A stretch of 64,000 nt of DNA, from positions 310,001 to 374,000 of the forward strand of contig NZ_BEWB01000009.1 in assembly GCF_003112555.1 (NCBI RefSeq), in the 5' to 3' direction. The DNA is from Streptomyces coelicoflavus. GTDB taxonomy: Bacteria; Actinomycetota; Actinomycetes; Streptomycetales; Streptomycetaceae. Both the position numbers and the translations under genes were made by a program. Below are positions 7,900 through 17,162 of the stretch, piece after piece (positions within the stretch are counted from its first letter, which is position 1; the number at the start of each line of letters is the position of its first letter). A model generated the notes under the pieces. That model was not told the DNA's origin. It saw only the letters and a program-made list of their open reading frames with translations, and ran no database searches.

Positions 7900-10800
7900 T
7901 CAAAAGAGGGCGCCCTCGGCGCCCTCACCGAAATCCGACCCACCTCGCGCGGCCAGCTGCTCCTTGCGCGTCCGAACGGCCTCGGGCGAGGGCGGGGGCA
8001 GGTCGGGGTGCTTCTCCCTAGCCTTCTTCTCCGTCATTCCCTTGTGCAGACCGAGGTGCACCTCGTCGGCATACGCCTGGTGGTTCAACTGGCGCAGCCG
8101 GTCGATGATTTCAGTCCGGGCCAGTAGGCCGATGGTGTAGCGGGTGCCCTGGTCGGTCTCGTGGAAGCCGTGGTCGAGCGGGAACGTCTCGTGGGTCGGG
8201 TTTGCGGGCGGGGTCTGCTCCGAGTCGTCCAGAAGGTCGCCCCAGCCGTACGCCTCGATGGTTGCCCTGTCGATCTCCTCGTGGATACGGCGGAGTTCGG
8301 CGATGTCCTCGTCCCGGCACTCGGGGTCGTGCACCAGGTTGTAGATGCCGGTCAGACCCACTCGACGGGCGAGCATTACCTCGCGGCGTCGGTCGTTCAG
8401 CCTGGTGCCGGTGGTACGCAGATAGCCGGTGGGAACGGGGCGGGCCAGGGTTTCGAAGACGTCCGTAGGGGTGTAGCGGAGATCCCCTTTCATGGTGGAC
8501 GAGCGGTCCAGCGCCCACCAGTAGTGCGGGGCGCTGCTGAGCAGGGCGAACAGAGCCGGGTCGGCCGAGGCGATGACAACCAATTGCTCGCTGAAGACCT
8601 GTCCCGTCGGGACGATAGCGGGCATGGCCACCTTGCTCACTCGGGCGATGACGATGCACTCGCTCAGAGCGTCGATGGCACCGTAGAGACCGGGGCGGGC
8701 GTTCCAGTACTTCCACCACTCGTGCACCATCCGCGGGTACTTGTCCGCGGGCTTCTCCTGACGCCAGGGACGGACCAGTTCATGCAGACGCTGGTAAGCG
8801 CGGGGATAGGCCCTCGCATCGTCCTCCCGCATCTCGCGGAAGTTAATGATCCAGCGGCCCGTGCCCTGCGACGGGTGTGTGTTGACGTCTTGGCCCCCTA
8901 GGTACGGGAAGAGGACGTCGGCGTACCGGGCGTCCTCCTCAATCCAGAACCGAGCCTCTTCCTTGGGGAGGACGAAGTCGATGCCCATGACGCAGGAGCC
9001 CAGGAACGACATCCTTGAGCTCTTCACCAAGGACTCCGCCCAGAATGGTTCACGGCTGGCGGGATTGAGGGATGTGGAGATGCCGTTGGGGGTGGCCAGA
9101 CCGTCCAGGACGTAGCGGATGCCCGGGGACGGCGGGGTCTTGCTCGTCCATACGGCGCAGTATTCGAGCTGGGCCGAACGCGACGGCCAAGGGCTGCTCT
9201 TGACGGCGCGGCGTAGCGTGACACCTGCCGATTCGAGCTGGTCCAGGCCGACTTCACGGGTATGTCCCTGAGCCAGGGTGTTGGTGGCGATGAGGCCCGT
9301 CTGACCGTGTGCGTTGAGGAGCTGATGAGCCTTGAGGATGAAATAGGCCACGAGGTCGGTATTGGTGCGTCCCGCGCCTTCAGCCGTGTACGTGACTTGG
9401 TATTCACGGTGTGCGGCACCTAGGGCGTTAGATACCTTGGGGCCTCCCAGGAAAGGCGGATTGCCGACGACAGCGTCGAAGCCGCCCCGTGTGGTGAAGA
9501 CCTCTGGGAAGACAAGCGGCCAGTGCACGGGTCTCCGTTCGGAGACGGCCTCGGGGAGTTCCGCCCCCAGCCACTTCTGGGCCGTATTCCACGCCTCCCG
9601 CACAGCCTCGGAGGCGTCCTCGATGCCGTCCTCCATGATCTGCTGGACGATCAGCGCAGCACGAGGAAACAAGTCCCGGACCCGCTCCCCACCGTTCTCC
9701 TCGTACCACGGCACCCGCCCTGAGGCACAGGTGGCCAACCCTGCCCCCGCGATCAAATCACCCACCAACCGCAGTCTCCGCGAATGCCGATTGACCTCTT
9801 CCAACCGCTCCCGCTTCTCCTGAAGCGCTGGCAGGTCGACGCCCTTGACGGCAGTAATCGCCAATCGCTCCCGTGTCAGTTGGTCCGCCAACTGACGCGC
9901 CTGCTCCGCGAGGATATCGGCCTGCTGCTCAGGCTTCATGTGGACGGACTGGATCTGCGCCATGCTGTGCACGCCCAGCAGCGAGTCGCCGCACACCAAC
10001 CTGTCGTCCAGGAACGTGAAGGGCCGCTCCGGGTCCATCGACACCAGCCACAGCGACAGCTTGGCCATCTCCACGGCCATCGGGTTGATGTCCACGCCGT
10101 ACAGGCAGTGCTCGATGATCTGGCGGCGGGCCTCGACCACCACCGGGTCCTGTTCGGCGTCGGCCGCCGTCACGGCGTCCACGGCGCGGCCGGCCCGGTA
10201 GACCATCGCGTCCGTGCGGCCCTCGTTCTCCCAGGCCTCGATGAGGCGGTCCGCCAGGTAACGGCACGCCGCCACCAAGAACGCCGCCGAGCCCATTGCG
10301 ATGTCCGCGACCTTCAGGTCCAGGATCTGGTCGGCGGACTTCAGCCGCCACCCCCCCGTGTCCGCCGTCTGGAGCGGGCCCGGCTCATACACCAGGGGCT
10401 CCAGCGCGTGCAGGACGACTTCCTCGGCCAGGAAGCGGGGCGTGTAGTGCGTGCCCGTGTTCTTCCTCAGCGAGGACTCGGTGACGTACAGCGCGCCGTT
10501 CGGGATGACCGTCGGCAGGCCGCGCAGGTCGTCGCGGAGGATGCCGACGAAGGGGAGCAGGCGCTCCGTGAGTGCCGCGTCCTTCGTCACCGCGTTCAGG
10601 CGGCGGCGCGCCTCGGCGGCGTCCTCCGCGCCCAGCGGGGCGAGCTTCTTCTCCAACTGGCCGGCCGTCGCCGGGGGCTTGGGGTCCTTCCACTTCTCGT
10701 GGATGGACTTCGCCAGCGTCTTCAGCGAGCCGCCCGCCTTCGCCGCCAGGGACTCCAGCTCCCGCAGCGGGACCTCGTGTTCCAGGCCCTCCGGGCCGAT

Positions 10801-12231
10801 GAAGCCCACCATGTGCTCGGTCGCGCGGCGCCCGTCGTACGACAGCAGGCCCTCGTACACGTAGCCGATCTGCTCGACGTCCAGCGCGCGGAAGCTCAGC
10901 GTGCGGACCTCGCGGTCCTTGCCCTTGCCGACGCGGACCTCCTGCACGGCCTGGAGCATGTGCAGGACCGTGCGGTCGTCGATGGGGAGGAGCGGGGTGG
11001 TGCGCTCCAGCCACGGGTACTTGTCCGGGTCGAAGATCGAGCCGTCGTAGGCAGGCAGGCGGAAGCCGGAGCCGGGGTGGTCCACTCCCCCGTGCACGGC
11101 GTGGAAGAGGGCGATCAGGCGGTGCCAGGCCGACGTCGTGTGCTCGAGGGACGTCTCGCCCTCCTCGTCCGCCCGCGCCTTCAGCTCGTCGCGCAGGAAG
11201 CGGGCGGAGTAGGAGCGTGCGTACACCTCGTTGTCGGCCGGCAGCAGGCCTCGCTCCTCCGCGAAGAGGAGGAAGACGACGCGCATCATGACCGCGACCG
11301 CGCCGCGGTAGATCTCGCTCGCCGGCACGCCCGACGCGTGCAGCCCTGCCGCACCGTTCTCGACCGCGCGCACGTCCGCGCGCCCGATCGCGTCGACGAG
11401 GAGTTCCACGGCCTGCCGGACCTGGACGCCCAGCGCCTCGGTGACGTCCTCGCCCGCCGCCAGGCTGGCCTTGAGCAGGCCGACCAGCGTCTCGGCATCG
11501 TCGTACTCGAAGAAGCGACGCCTGCTCAGCAGCGACCCGAACGCGCGGACGACATTGCGTTCCGCCGCCTCGTTCCAGCCGATGGAGTCGAAGACGGCCG
11601 TGGTCGTCACGCCGCCGAGCGGGGCCCAGACCAGGCACCACCAGCGGCCGTCGGTGACCAGGCCCAGCGGGACGCCGTGGTGGCGCAACAGGCGGGCCAG
11701 GCGGTCGGCCGGGGCGGCAGCCCAGTCGCCGCCACCGCCCGCCCGCGCGGTGGGCGCGGTGCCCGCCGGGACGGTGACGCCCAGCAGCCGTACGCGCTTG
11801 GCGGCGGAGTCCACGTCCGGCTCGGCGGCGAGGTCGGCGCCCGGTTCCACCAGCGCGAAGTCGGGACGCACCTCCGTGTTGTGCTCGGCCACGCGCAGGG
11901 TGAGGCGGTCCAGGCCGTGGTGTTCGGACTCGCCCTCGCGGAAGGTCAGCGCGTCGTCCCAGCCCAGCAGGCGGCGCAGGACGTACGCCACCCACGCGTC
12001 GCGTCCGGCGACCGTGTCAGTCTGCCAGTCGGCGTGGTGGGCGCGCAGGCGGGCCCGTTCGTCCTTCTCCAGGGTGTCGAGCTGGGGCCAGGCGCGCAGC
12101 AGGACGGGCATCGTCAGGAACGGTCCTGAGACCTCGGTGAGGTCCAGCCACTCCTGGTGCTGCCGGCGGCCGTCGGCGGCCTGGGCCTTGGCGGCGGCTA
12201 CTCCACGGCTCATGGGGCGGCGGGGGCTCAT
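7900..12231 (-). CDS. Large Eco57I-type N6-adenine DNA methyltransferase (DrmMI-like)
   Basis: A 1443-aa protein. The N-terminal 300 residues contain VRPDFALVEPG and RVRLLGVTVPAG, which resemble the PD-(D/E)XK-like or recognition N-termini of type IIG/ISP enzymes but without a clear nuclease triad. The middle holds a helical region and the SAM-binding motif DIAMGSAAFLVAA near residue 644. The catalytic motif VVGNPPFLGG is near residue 924, and the C-terminal third is a target-recognition-like region. It should methylate adenine in a DNA site. It overlaps the upstream helicase gene as ATGA. The helicase/methylase pairing resembles drmD-drmMI of class 1 DISARM, but drmA, drmB and drmC are not seen. 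It could instead be a split type ISP-like restriction system. No frameshift is seen. Confidence 0.85.
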   Translation of the reverse strand: MSPRRPMSRGVAAAKAQAADGRRQHQEWLDLTEVSGPFLTMPVLLRAWPQLDTLEKDERARLRAHHADWQTDTVAGRDAWVAYVLRRLLGWDDALTFREGESEHHGLDRLTLRVAEHNTEVRPDFALVEPGADLAAEPDVDSAAKRVRLLGVTVPAGTAPTARAGGGGDWAAAPADRLARLLRHHGVPLGLVTDGRWWCLVWAPLGGVTTTAVFDSIGWNEAAERNVVRAFGSLLSRRRFFEYDDAETLVGLLKASLAAGEDVTEALGVQVRQAVELLVDAIGRADVRAVENGAAGLHASGVPASEIYRGAVAVMMRVVFLLFAEERGLLPADNEVYARSYSARFLRDELKARADEEGETSLEHTTSAWHRLIALFHAVHGGVDHPGSGFRLPAYDGSIFDPDKYPWLERTTPLLPIDDRTVLHMLQAVQEVRVGKGKDREVRTLSFRALDVEQIGYVYEGLLSYDGRRATEHMVGFIGPEGLEHEVPLRELESLAAKAGGSLKTLAKSIHEKWKDPKPPATAGQLEKKLAPLGAEDAAEARRRLNAVTKDAALTERLLPFVGILRDDLRGLPTVIPNGALYVTESSLRKNTGTHYTPRFLAEEVVLHALEPLVYEPGPLQTADTGGWRLKSADQILDLKVADIAMGSAAFLVAACRYLADRLIEAWENEGRTDAMVYRAGRAVDAVTAADAEQDPVVVEARRQIIEHCLYGVDINPMAVEMAKLSLWLVSMDPERPFTFLDDRLVCGDSLLGVHSMAQIQSVHMKPEQQADILAEQARQLADQLTRERLAITAVKGVDLPALQEKRERLEEVNRHSRRLRLVGDLIAGAGLATCASGRVPWYEENGGERVRDLFPRAALIVQQIMEDGIEDASEAVREAWNTAQKWLGAELPEAVSERRPVHWPLVFPEVFTTRGGFDAVVGNPPFLGGPKVSNALGAAHREYQVTYTAEGAGRTNTDLVAYFILKAHQLLNAHGQTGLIATNTLAQGHTREVGLDQLESAGVTLRRAVKSSPWPSRSAQLEYCAVWTSKTPPSPGIRYVLDGLATPNGISTSLNPASREPFWAESLVKSSRMSFLGSCVMGIDFVLPKEEARFWIEEDARYADVLFPYLGGQDVNTHPSQGTGRWIINFREMREDDARAYPRAYQRLHELVRPWRQEKPADKYPRMVHEWWKYWNARPGLYGAIDALSECIVIARVSKVAMPAIVPTGQVFSEQLVVIASADPALFALLSSAPHYWWALDRSSTMKGDLRYTPTDVFETLARPVPTGYLRTTGTRLNDRRREVMLARRVGLTGIYNLVHDPECRDEDIAELRRIHEEIDRATIEAYGWGDLLDDSEQTPPANPTHETFPLDHGFHETDQGTRYTIGLLARTEIIDRLRQLNHQAYADEVHLGLHKGMTEKKAREKHPDLPPPSPEAVRTRKEQLAARGGSDFGEGAEGALF

Positions 12232-15200
12232 CGGCGGGCTTCCTTTGCGGGGACGACGAAGACGACGGCGGCGGGGAAGAGGTGCGAGCGGGGCTCACGG
12301 TAGCGGGCGGCGATGGCGGACAGTTCGCGCTCGCGTTCGGCGGGGAGGCCTTCGAGGCGGTGCTGCCAGCGCTGGCGGTCCTCCTCGAACTGGCGGCGCT
12401 CGTGGCCGGTCAGTTCGTGGGTGGTGAGGAGGGCGAGCTGTTCGCCTTCTCCGTCGCCCTCCTCCTTGAGCTTCGTGCGCAGGGTGTTCTCGAAGCGGTC
12501 GAGGGTGGCCGTGATGCGGCGCTCCTCTTCCGTCCGGCGGTCGGCGAGGCGGCTCTCCAGCTGGCGGCCGAGTTCGGTGGCGCGGGCCTCCAGGGAGCGG
12601 TAGAGGGGGTCGCGGAGCTTGGGCCAGGCCTCCGTGAGTTCCTTGCGCAGGTGCGGGGCGGCCTCGGTGCCCTGGGTGAGGGCCTGGGACAGGACCCGGC
12701 CCTGCTCCCCCACCGACTCCCAGCGGCGGAAGCGGCCGGTGTCGCCGAACCAACCGCCCGCGTACAGGACTTCCTCGTGCAGGCGGGTGCCGTCCGTGCC
12801 GACGAGAACGTAACGGGCGTACGCCGAGACGAGGGTCGTGGTGACGGCCGGGTCGTCGGTGACGACGGCGGTGACGCGGCTCAGGCCGACCGAGTCGGCG
12901 TTCCAGACGGCGGCGGTCAGCAGGCGCGTCGAGAGGGCGACGAGCGGGTGCCTGAGGTGGGCGAGGACCACGTCGTCCCTGCCCTGCGCGGCGACCTGCG
13001 GGGAGAAGGTGAGCGGGCGCTGCTCGCCCTCGCGGAGCTTGTGGGCGAGACCGCGGGTGGCTCGTTCCCAACTGCCGGAGAGGGGCTGTACGTCGAAGAG
13101 GTCGCCCGGTTCGAAGTCCTCCGCGCGGACGGTGGACGGCTGGAGGGGCGGCTGGTGGTCGAGGGCCAGAGCCGTGTCGACGACGCGCTTGACGTTGACC
13201 GGCGTCAAGCCGAGCGTGCCGACCGTCTCCTCGTACTGGTCGGCGAGCCGCTTCGTCTGCGCCGTGACGTTCTGCTCGGGGGCTACGTCACCGCCCGTGC
13301 GGCGGCCCTTGATGGGCTTCGGCTTGGCGTTCTCGATGTCGACGGGCGCCGTGTCGCCGGTCATGCGGCGCTGTACGGCGTCGGCGAGGACGGCGTTGAC
13401 GGAGCCGAGGTCGTGCTCCATGCGGGCGACCTTCTTGGCGACGCGGGAGAGGAACTCCAGGTCGGCCTCGTAGGAGCCGGCCTGCGCCTGCTGCCAGCCG
13501 GAGCCGATGAAGTGGGTGATCTCGGGGTCCTTCTTCTGGCCCCAGCGGTCGACGCGGCCGATGCGCTGTTCGAGCTTGTTGGGATTGAAGGGGATGTCGT
13601 AGTTGATCAGGCGGTGGCAGTGGTTCTGGAGATCGATGCCCTCGCCGGCGGCGTCGGTGGCGAGGAGGATGCGGACCTTGCCCTCGGCGCGGGACGGCTC
13701 GGTCTGGAAGCCGAGGCGGATGCGCTCGCGCTCCTCGGCGGAGAGGCCGCCGTGGAGGCGTTCGACGCGGCCGCCGTCGGTGAGTTCTTCCTGCTGGAGG
13801 AGGTCGTGGAGCCATTCCTGGGTGTCGCGGTACTCGGTGAAGACGACGACCCGTTCGTTGGTCCACCTCTTGCCGTCGGGGCGGCAGACGGCCTTGAGCT
13901 CGGCGAGCAGCGCGTCGGCCTTGGAGTCGGGGGCGGCCTCGTGGGTGAGGGCCCAGCGTTCCATCTCCTGGAGCAGGTCGAGTTCCTGGCCGTCCTCGGC
14001 GGGGGTGAGGGAGGTGGAGCGGGTCAGGGCGTCGTCCTCCGCGTCGACCAGGCCGGTGTCGTCGAGGTCGGCGACGAGGTCGGCGAACTCCTCCAGCCAC
14101 TCGGGGACTTCGGCGGCGGCGGAGCGTCCTCGGGCCGGGCCGCCGGTGTCGTCCAGGTGGGAGAGGTAGACCTGGACGGTGTGGAGGAAGGCGGCCGGAG
14201 AGGAGAACAGGCGCTTCTTCAGCAGCAGGGTCACCAGGTCGGCGGCGCGGCGGCCGCCCCGGGCCTTCGGGGTGAGCTTCTTGCGGCGGAGTTCCGCGAA
14301 CGAGCCGAGCAGTTCGTGGATCGCGCGCTCCTGCGGCGTGTAGTCGACGGAGAGTTCGCGCGTGACGCGGGTGCGGAAGCGGGGCGTGCCGTCGGCGTTG
14401 GTGACCGTCGACTTCAGGCGGCGTACGACGGTGTCCTTCAGGGCCTCCTTGTCGGGGTCGACGCCGCGCGCGAAACGCTGGTCGTCGATGAGTTCGAGGA
14501 GGGCCGTGTACGACTCGGGGTAGCCGTTGTGCGGGGTGGCGGAGAGGAAGAGGCGGTGCTCGAAGTGCGGGACCAGGCGCCGGATCAGCTTCGTCTGCTG
14601 GGAGTCGACGGCGTAGACCTGCTTGGGCGCGGCGGGTGCGACGTGGTGGGCCTCGTCGAGGACGAGGAGGTCGAAGAAGCGCTTGTGTTCGCCGTCGCTG
14701 CTCGCCTCGGGGGTGCCGATGACCTCGTCGAGGAGGCGCTGGGCCTTCTGGCCGCGCAGCCAGGGCAGGGAGACGATGGTGAGGGGGTGGACGCGGAAGG
14801 GGTTGGCCGCTGTGCCGTGGGTGCGGCGGAGGCGGGCGCAGTGCTCGGAGTCGACGATGGTGAATTCCAGGCCGAACTTCTCGGCCATCTCGTCGCGCCA
14901 CTTGAGGGTGAGGCCGGCCGGGCAGACGATCATGGTGCGGCGGGCTCGGCCGCGCAGCATGAGTTCCTGGGCGACCAGGCCCGCCTCGATGGTCTTGCCG
15001 AGGCCGACGTCGTCGGCGAGGAGGAGGTTGACTCGGGGGGCGCCTACGGCGCGGGACACCGGCTCCAGCTGGTAGGGCTCGACGGCGACGCCGGAGCGGA
15101 AGGGGGCCTGGAGGGTCTTCGCGTCGGCGGAGGCCACGGCGGACCAGCGGACGGCATCGAGGAACGCGGCGAGGCGGTTCGGGGAGTCGTACGAGCCCGT

Positions 15201-15479
15201 GGAGGCGTCGGGGAGGGAGCCGGCGGGCAGGACGCGGCGGCCGGGCTCGACCTCCCAGATGACGGAGAGGGTGTCGCCGAAGCGGCCGTCGGCGACGGAC
15301 TGGAGGTGGATGAGGGTGGCGGGGCGTCGAACCTCCTCAGCGTCGTCCCCTGCGAGCGGGGAGGGTTCCACGCGGGCGACCACCCACGACTGGCCGCGCA
15401 CCTCGACGAGGTTGCCTTCCTCGGGGAGCTTCTCGGCCGCCCCCGACCGCTCGGTCTCGCGCTGAGCTGCTGACGTCAT
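12228..15479 (-). CDS. SNF2/SF2 helicase (DrmD-like)
   Basis: A 1083-aa superfamily 2 ATPase. A short beta-rich N-terminus (GNLVEVRGQSWVVARVEPS) precedes Walker A ADDVGLGKT (residues 155-163) and the DEAH box VLDEAHHV (about 273-280). ATPHNG and the C-terminal helicase lobe follow: LLATDAAGEGIDLQ, YDIPFNPNKLEQ and IGRVDRWGQ. A long alpha-helical tail rich in Arg/Glu ends the protein. No nuclease motif is evident. The architecture fits the SNF2-like helicase of class 1 DISARM and related stand-alone helicase-methylase pairs. Expected role: translocation on or remodelling of DNA during phage defence with the overlapping methylase. The ATG at 15479 has GAGGGG ten bases upstream. Confidence 0.87.
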   Translation of the reverse strand: MTSAAQRETERSGAAEKLPEEGNLVEVRGQSWVVARVEPSPLAGDDAEEVRRPATLIHLQSVADGRFGDTLSVIWEVEPGRRVLPAGSLPDASTGSYDSPNRLAAFLDAVRWSAVASADAKTLQAPFRSGVAVEPYQLEPVSRAVGAPRVNLLLADDVGLGKTIEAGLVAQELMLRGRARRTMIVCPAGLTLKWRDEMAEKFGLEFTIVDSEHCARLRRTHGTAANPFRVHPLTIVSLPWLRGQKAQRLLDEVIGTPEASSDGEHKRFFDLLVLDEAHHVAPAAPKQVYAVDSQQTKLIRRLVPHFEHRLFLSATPHNGYPESYTALLELIDDQRFARGVDPDKEALKDTVVRRLKSTVTNADGTPRFRTRVTRELSVDYTPQERAIHELLGSFAELRRKKLTPKARGGRRAADLVTLLLKKRLFSSPAAFLHTVQVYLSHLDDTGGPARGRSAAAEVPEWLEEFADLVADLDDTGLVDAEDDALTRSTSLTPAEDGQELDLLQEMERWALTHEAAPDSKADALLAELKAVCRPDGKRWTNERVVVFTEYRDTQEWLHDLLQQEELTDGGRVERLHGGLSAEERERIRLGFQTEPSRAEGKVRILLATDAAGEGIDLQNHCHRLINYDIPFNPNKLEQRIGRVDRWGQKKDPEITHFIGSGWQQAQAGSYEADLEFLSRVAKKVARMEHDLGSVNAVLADAVQRRMTGDTAPVDIENAKPKPIKGRRTGGDVAPEQNVTAQTKRLADQYEETVGTLGLTPVNVKRVVDTALALDHQPPLQPSTVRAEDFEPGDLFDVQPLSGSWERATRGLAHKLREGEQRPLTFSPQVAAQGRDDVVLAHLRHPLVALSTRLLTAAVWNADSVGLSRVTAVVTDDPAVTTTLVSAYARYVLVGTDGTRLHEEVLYAGGWFGDTGRFRRWESVGEQGRVLSQALTQGTEAAPHLRKELTEAWPKLRDPLYRSLEARATELGRQLESRLADRRTEEERRITATLDRFENTLRTKLKEEGDGEGEQLALLTTHELTGHERRQFEEDRQRWQHRLEGLPAERERELSAIAARYREPRSHLFPAAVVFVVPAKEARR

Positions 15480-15518
15480 GGGCGCTGTTCCCCTCGGTTC
15501 TCTCCTGCTGCCGTCCGT

Positions 15519-15534
15519 AGACAGTGTCCTGTCT
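15519..15534. promoter_or_regulatory. Palindrome upstream of helicase gene
   Basis: AGACAG and CTGTCT form a 6-bp inverted repeat with a 4-nt spacer, 40 nt upstream of the helicase ATG. It is a candidate operator for the helicase-methylase operon. Confidence 0.35.
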
Positions 15535-15577
15535 CCCCACCGGAACGGTGCGACCGCATGCTAACACGTCTACTGCT

Positions 15578-15594
15578 TGTGAACATAGATCACA
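15578..15594. promoter_or_regulatory. TGTGA-N7-TCACA palindrome upstream of helicase gene
   Basis: A perfect 5-bp inverted repeat (TGTGA and TCACA) lies about 100 nt upstream of the helicase start. Its left half, TGTGAACATAG, recurs with one change at 18153-18163 in the other promoter region of this island. The spacing differs by one from the Crp consensus. Confidence 0.35.
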
Positions 15595-15637
15595 GAACCC
15601 TCCGCTCCCATGTTGCCGTGCCGGTGGTCACGGGTGG

Positions 15638-16903
15638 TCATGCGATGCGGCGAAGTCGGTCGAGCAGCGCGCGGGCGCGCCCGGATCGGGAGTCGGTGCC
15701 GGGGAGGATCCGGTCCTCGTCGTCGGCGAGGCGCTTCAGCAGTTCCCCGGCCGCATGGCGGTCGCCGGTGCGGGCCAGCAGTACGGCGATCTCGTACCGC
15801 GTGTCCAGCACCCCGGGGTCGTCCGGTCCGAGGAGGCTGCGCTGCTCGGCGAGGACTGACTTCAGCTCGTCCAGCGCCTCGCGGGTGCGGCCGATGGTGC
15901 CCGCGCACAGGGCGTGTCCGGCGCGGGCGGCGAGCACATCGGCCCGTCCGAGGCGGGCACCGGCCATCAGGTCGCCGTACTCCTGGAGGGCGCGGGCCGG
16001 GTGGCCGGAGCGGCGGAGGCGGTCGATCTCGGCCAGCCGCGGGTGCGGAATCACCGGGTTGGTCGGGCGGGCCGGGGCGGGTGGCGCCCAGGTGGCCGCG
16101 CGCAGGGCCACCTCGGCGGCGGAGGCGGGCCGGTCCTCCGGCTTCTTCTCCAGGAGCGCCTCCACCAGTTCCCGCAGTCCGGCCGGGACGCCGTGGCGGC
16201 GCTCGGCGAGTGGCGGCACGGGGTCGTGGGCGTGCTGGTGGTAGAGGAAGAAGTGGCTTCCGGATGCGAAGGGCGGGGCGCCCGTGAGCAGCTCGTAGAG
16301 GACGCAGCCCAGCGAGTACAGGTCGCTGGCGGGCACGGTCTGGCCCACGGCCTGTTCGGGGGGCATGTACATCACGGTGCCGGGGGTGGCGTTCGCCGCG
16401 GTGAAGCGGGTTTCGCCGGGTTGCGGCTCGAGAGCGGCGGCGACGCCGAAGTCCAGGACCTTGGTCTCCCCGGTGGGCGTGATCATCAGGTTCGAGGGTT
16501 TGAGGTCGCGGTGCACGACGCTCTGAGCGTGTGCGTGGGCAAGGACATCGGCCGTGCGTCTGGTGATGTCCGCGGCACGCGCGACGGGCAGCGGGCCCTC
16601 GCTCTTGAGGACGGCGTCGAGGGCTCGGCCGGGGATGAGGTCCATGACGAGATAGAGCTCTCCCTCGTGGCTGCCGTGGTCGTGGACGGCGGGGATGCCC
16701 GGGTGGTCCAGGCGGCTGGTGAGTCGGGCCTCGCGGAGGAAGCGGCGCTCCAGTGAGCTGAAGTCCGCGCTGCCCGCCGGAGGTGCGAGGAGTTTCACCG
16801 CGACCTCGCGGCCGCCTTCCCGGTCGTTCGCCGCCCAGACGACTCCCATGCCGCCCCGGCCCAGCTCTCGGGTGAGCTCGTACCGTCCAAGGCTTCGCCG
16901 CAT
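15638..16903 (-). CDS. Hanks-type Ser/Thr protein kinase with C-terminal TPR-like region
   Basis: A 421-aa soluble kinase. The glycine loop is LGRGGMGVVW (residues 14-23) and the ATP-binding Lys is in EVAVKLL. HRDLKPSN and LDFGVA are the catalytic and Mg-binding loops, and GTVMYMPPEQA is the activation segment. About 290-421 is helical with TPR-like pairs (ALQEYGDLMAG, TREALDELKSVL, YEIAVLLARTGDRHAAGELL). No transmembrane or PASTA domain, so it is cytoplasmic. It lies 158 nt upstream of the helicase on the same strand and may be transcribed with it. The tail suggests protein partners rather than cell-wall sensing. Its substrates, possibly the helicase or methylase next door, are unknown. Confidence 0.9.
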   Translation of the reverse strand: MRRSLGRYELTRELGRGGMGVVWAANDREGGREVAVKLLAPPAGSADFSSLERRFLREARLTSRLDHPGIPAVHDHGSHEGELYLVMDLIPGRALDAVLKSEGPLPVARAADITRRTADVLAHAHAQSVVHRDLKPSNLMITPTGETKVLDFGVAAALEPQPGETRFTAANATPGTVMYMPPEQAVGQTVPASDLYSLGCVLYELLTGAPPFASGSHFFLYHQHAHDPVPPLAERRHGVPAGLRELVEALLEKKPEDRPASAAEVALRAATWAPPAPARPTNPVIPHPRLAEIDRLRRSGHPARALQEYGDLMAGARLGRADVLAARAGHALCAGTIGRTREALDELKSVLAEQRSLLGPDDPGVLDTRYEIAVLLARTGDRHAAGELLKRLADDEDRILPGTDSRSGRARALLDRLRRIA

Positions 16904-17020
16904 CGTGCCCGTCCCCAGTCCCGGCGCCCGTGCGCCCTAGGCTTCCCTGTGGCCGGGGCGTGGTCAGGTCACGCACCCGGTCGGCGCGGCTATTTTCTCA
17001 CCGTTCGCCCGGGGCTCTGT

Positions 17021-17149
17021 TCGCACGGAGGTCTGCTCGCACGGAGGTCTGTTCCCCCGGCGTTCCGTTCACGTTGGGCGCCTTTCACCGGGGACGCCAC
17101 CCGAGCAGGGGCCACCCACGTCGGCGCCTCTCACCGCGGACGCCACCCG
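17021..17149. repeat. Two families of short direct repeats between the kinase genes
   Basis: Within the 259-bp gap between the two kinase genes, the 15-mer TCGCACGGAGGTCTG occurs at 17021 and again at 17037 (16-bp period). A 27-nt unit beginning GGCGCCT and ending GACGCCACCCG occurs at 17077-17103 and 17123-17149, with two differences and a 46-bp period. No open reading frame fits the region convincingly. It may be a regulatory region for the downstream kinase. Confidence 0.7.
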
Positions 17150-17162
17150 CGCGGGGTGCCGC

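Noticed and set aside
9784..15473. Long plus-strand open frames opposite the methylase and helicase genes
   Set aside because: They lack motifs and follow the codon pattern of antisense shadows; the minus-strand proteins have clear catalytic motifs.
7900..15479. Complete class 1 DISARM system
   Set aside because: Only drmD-like and drmMI-like genes are seen. No drmA, drmB or drmC is present in the window.
17021..17149. CRISPR array
   Set aside because: Repeats are only two copies each with unlike periods, no spacers of constant length and no cas genes.
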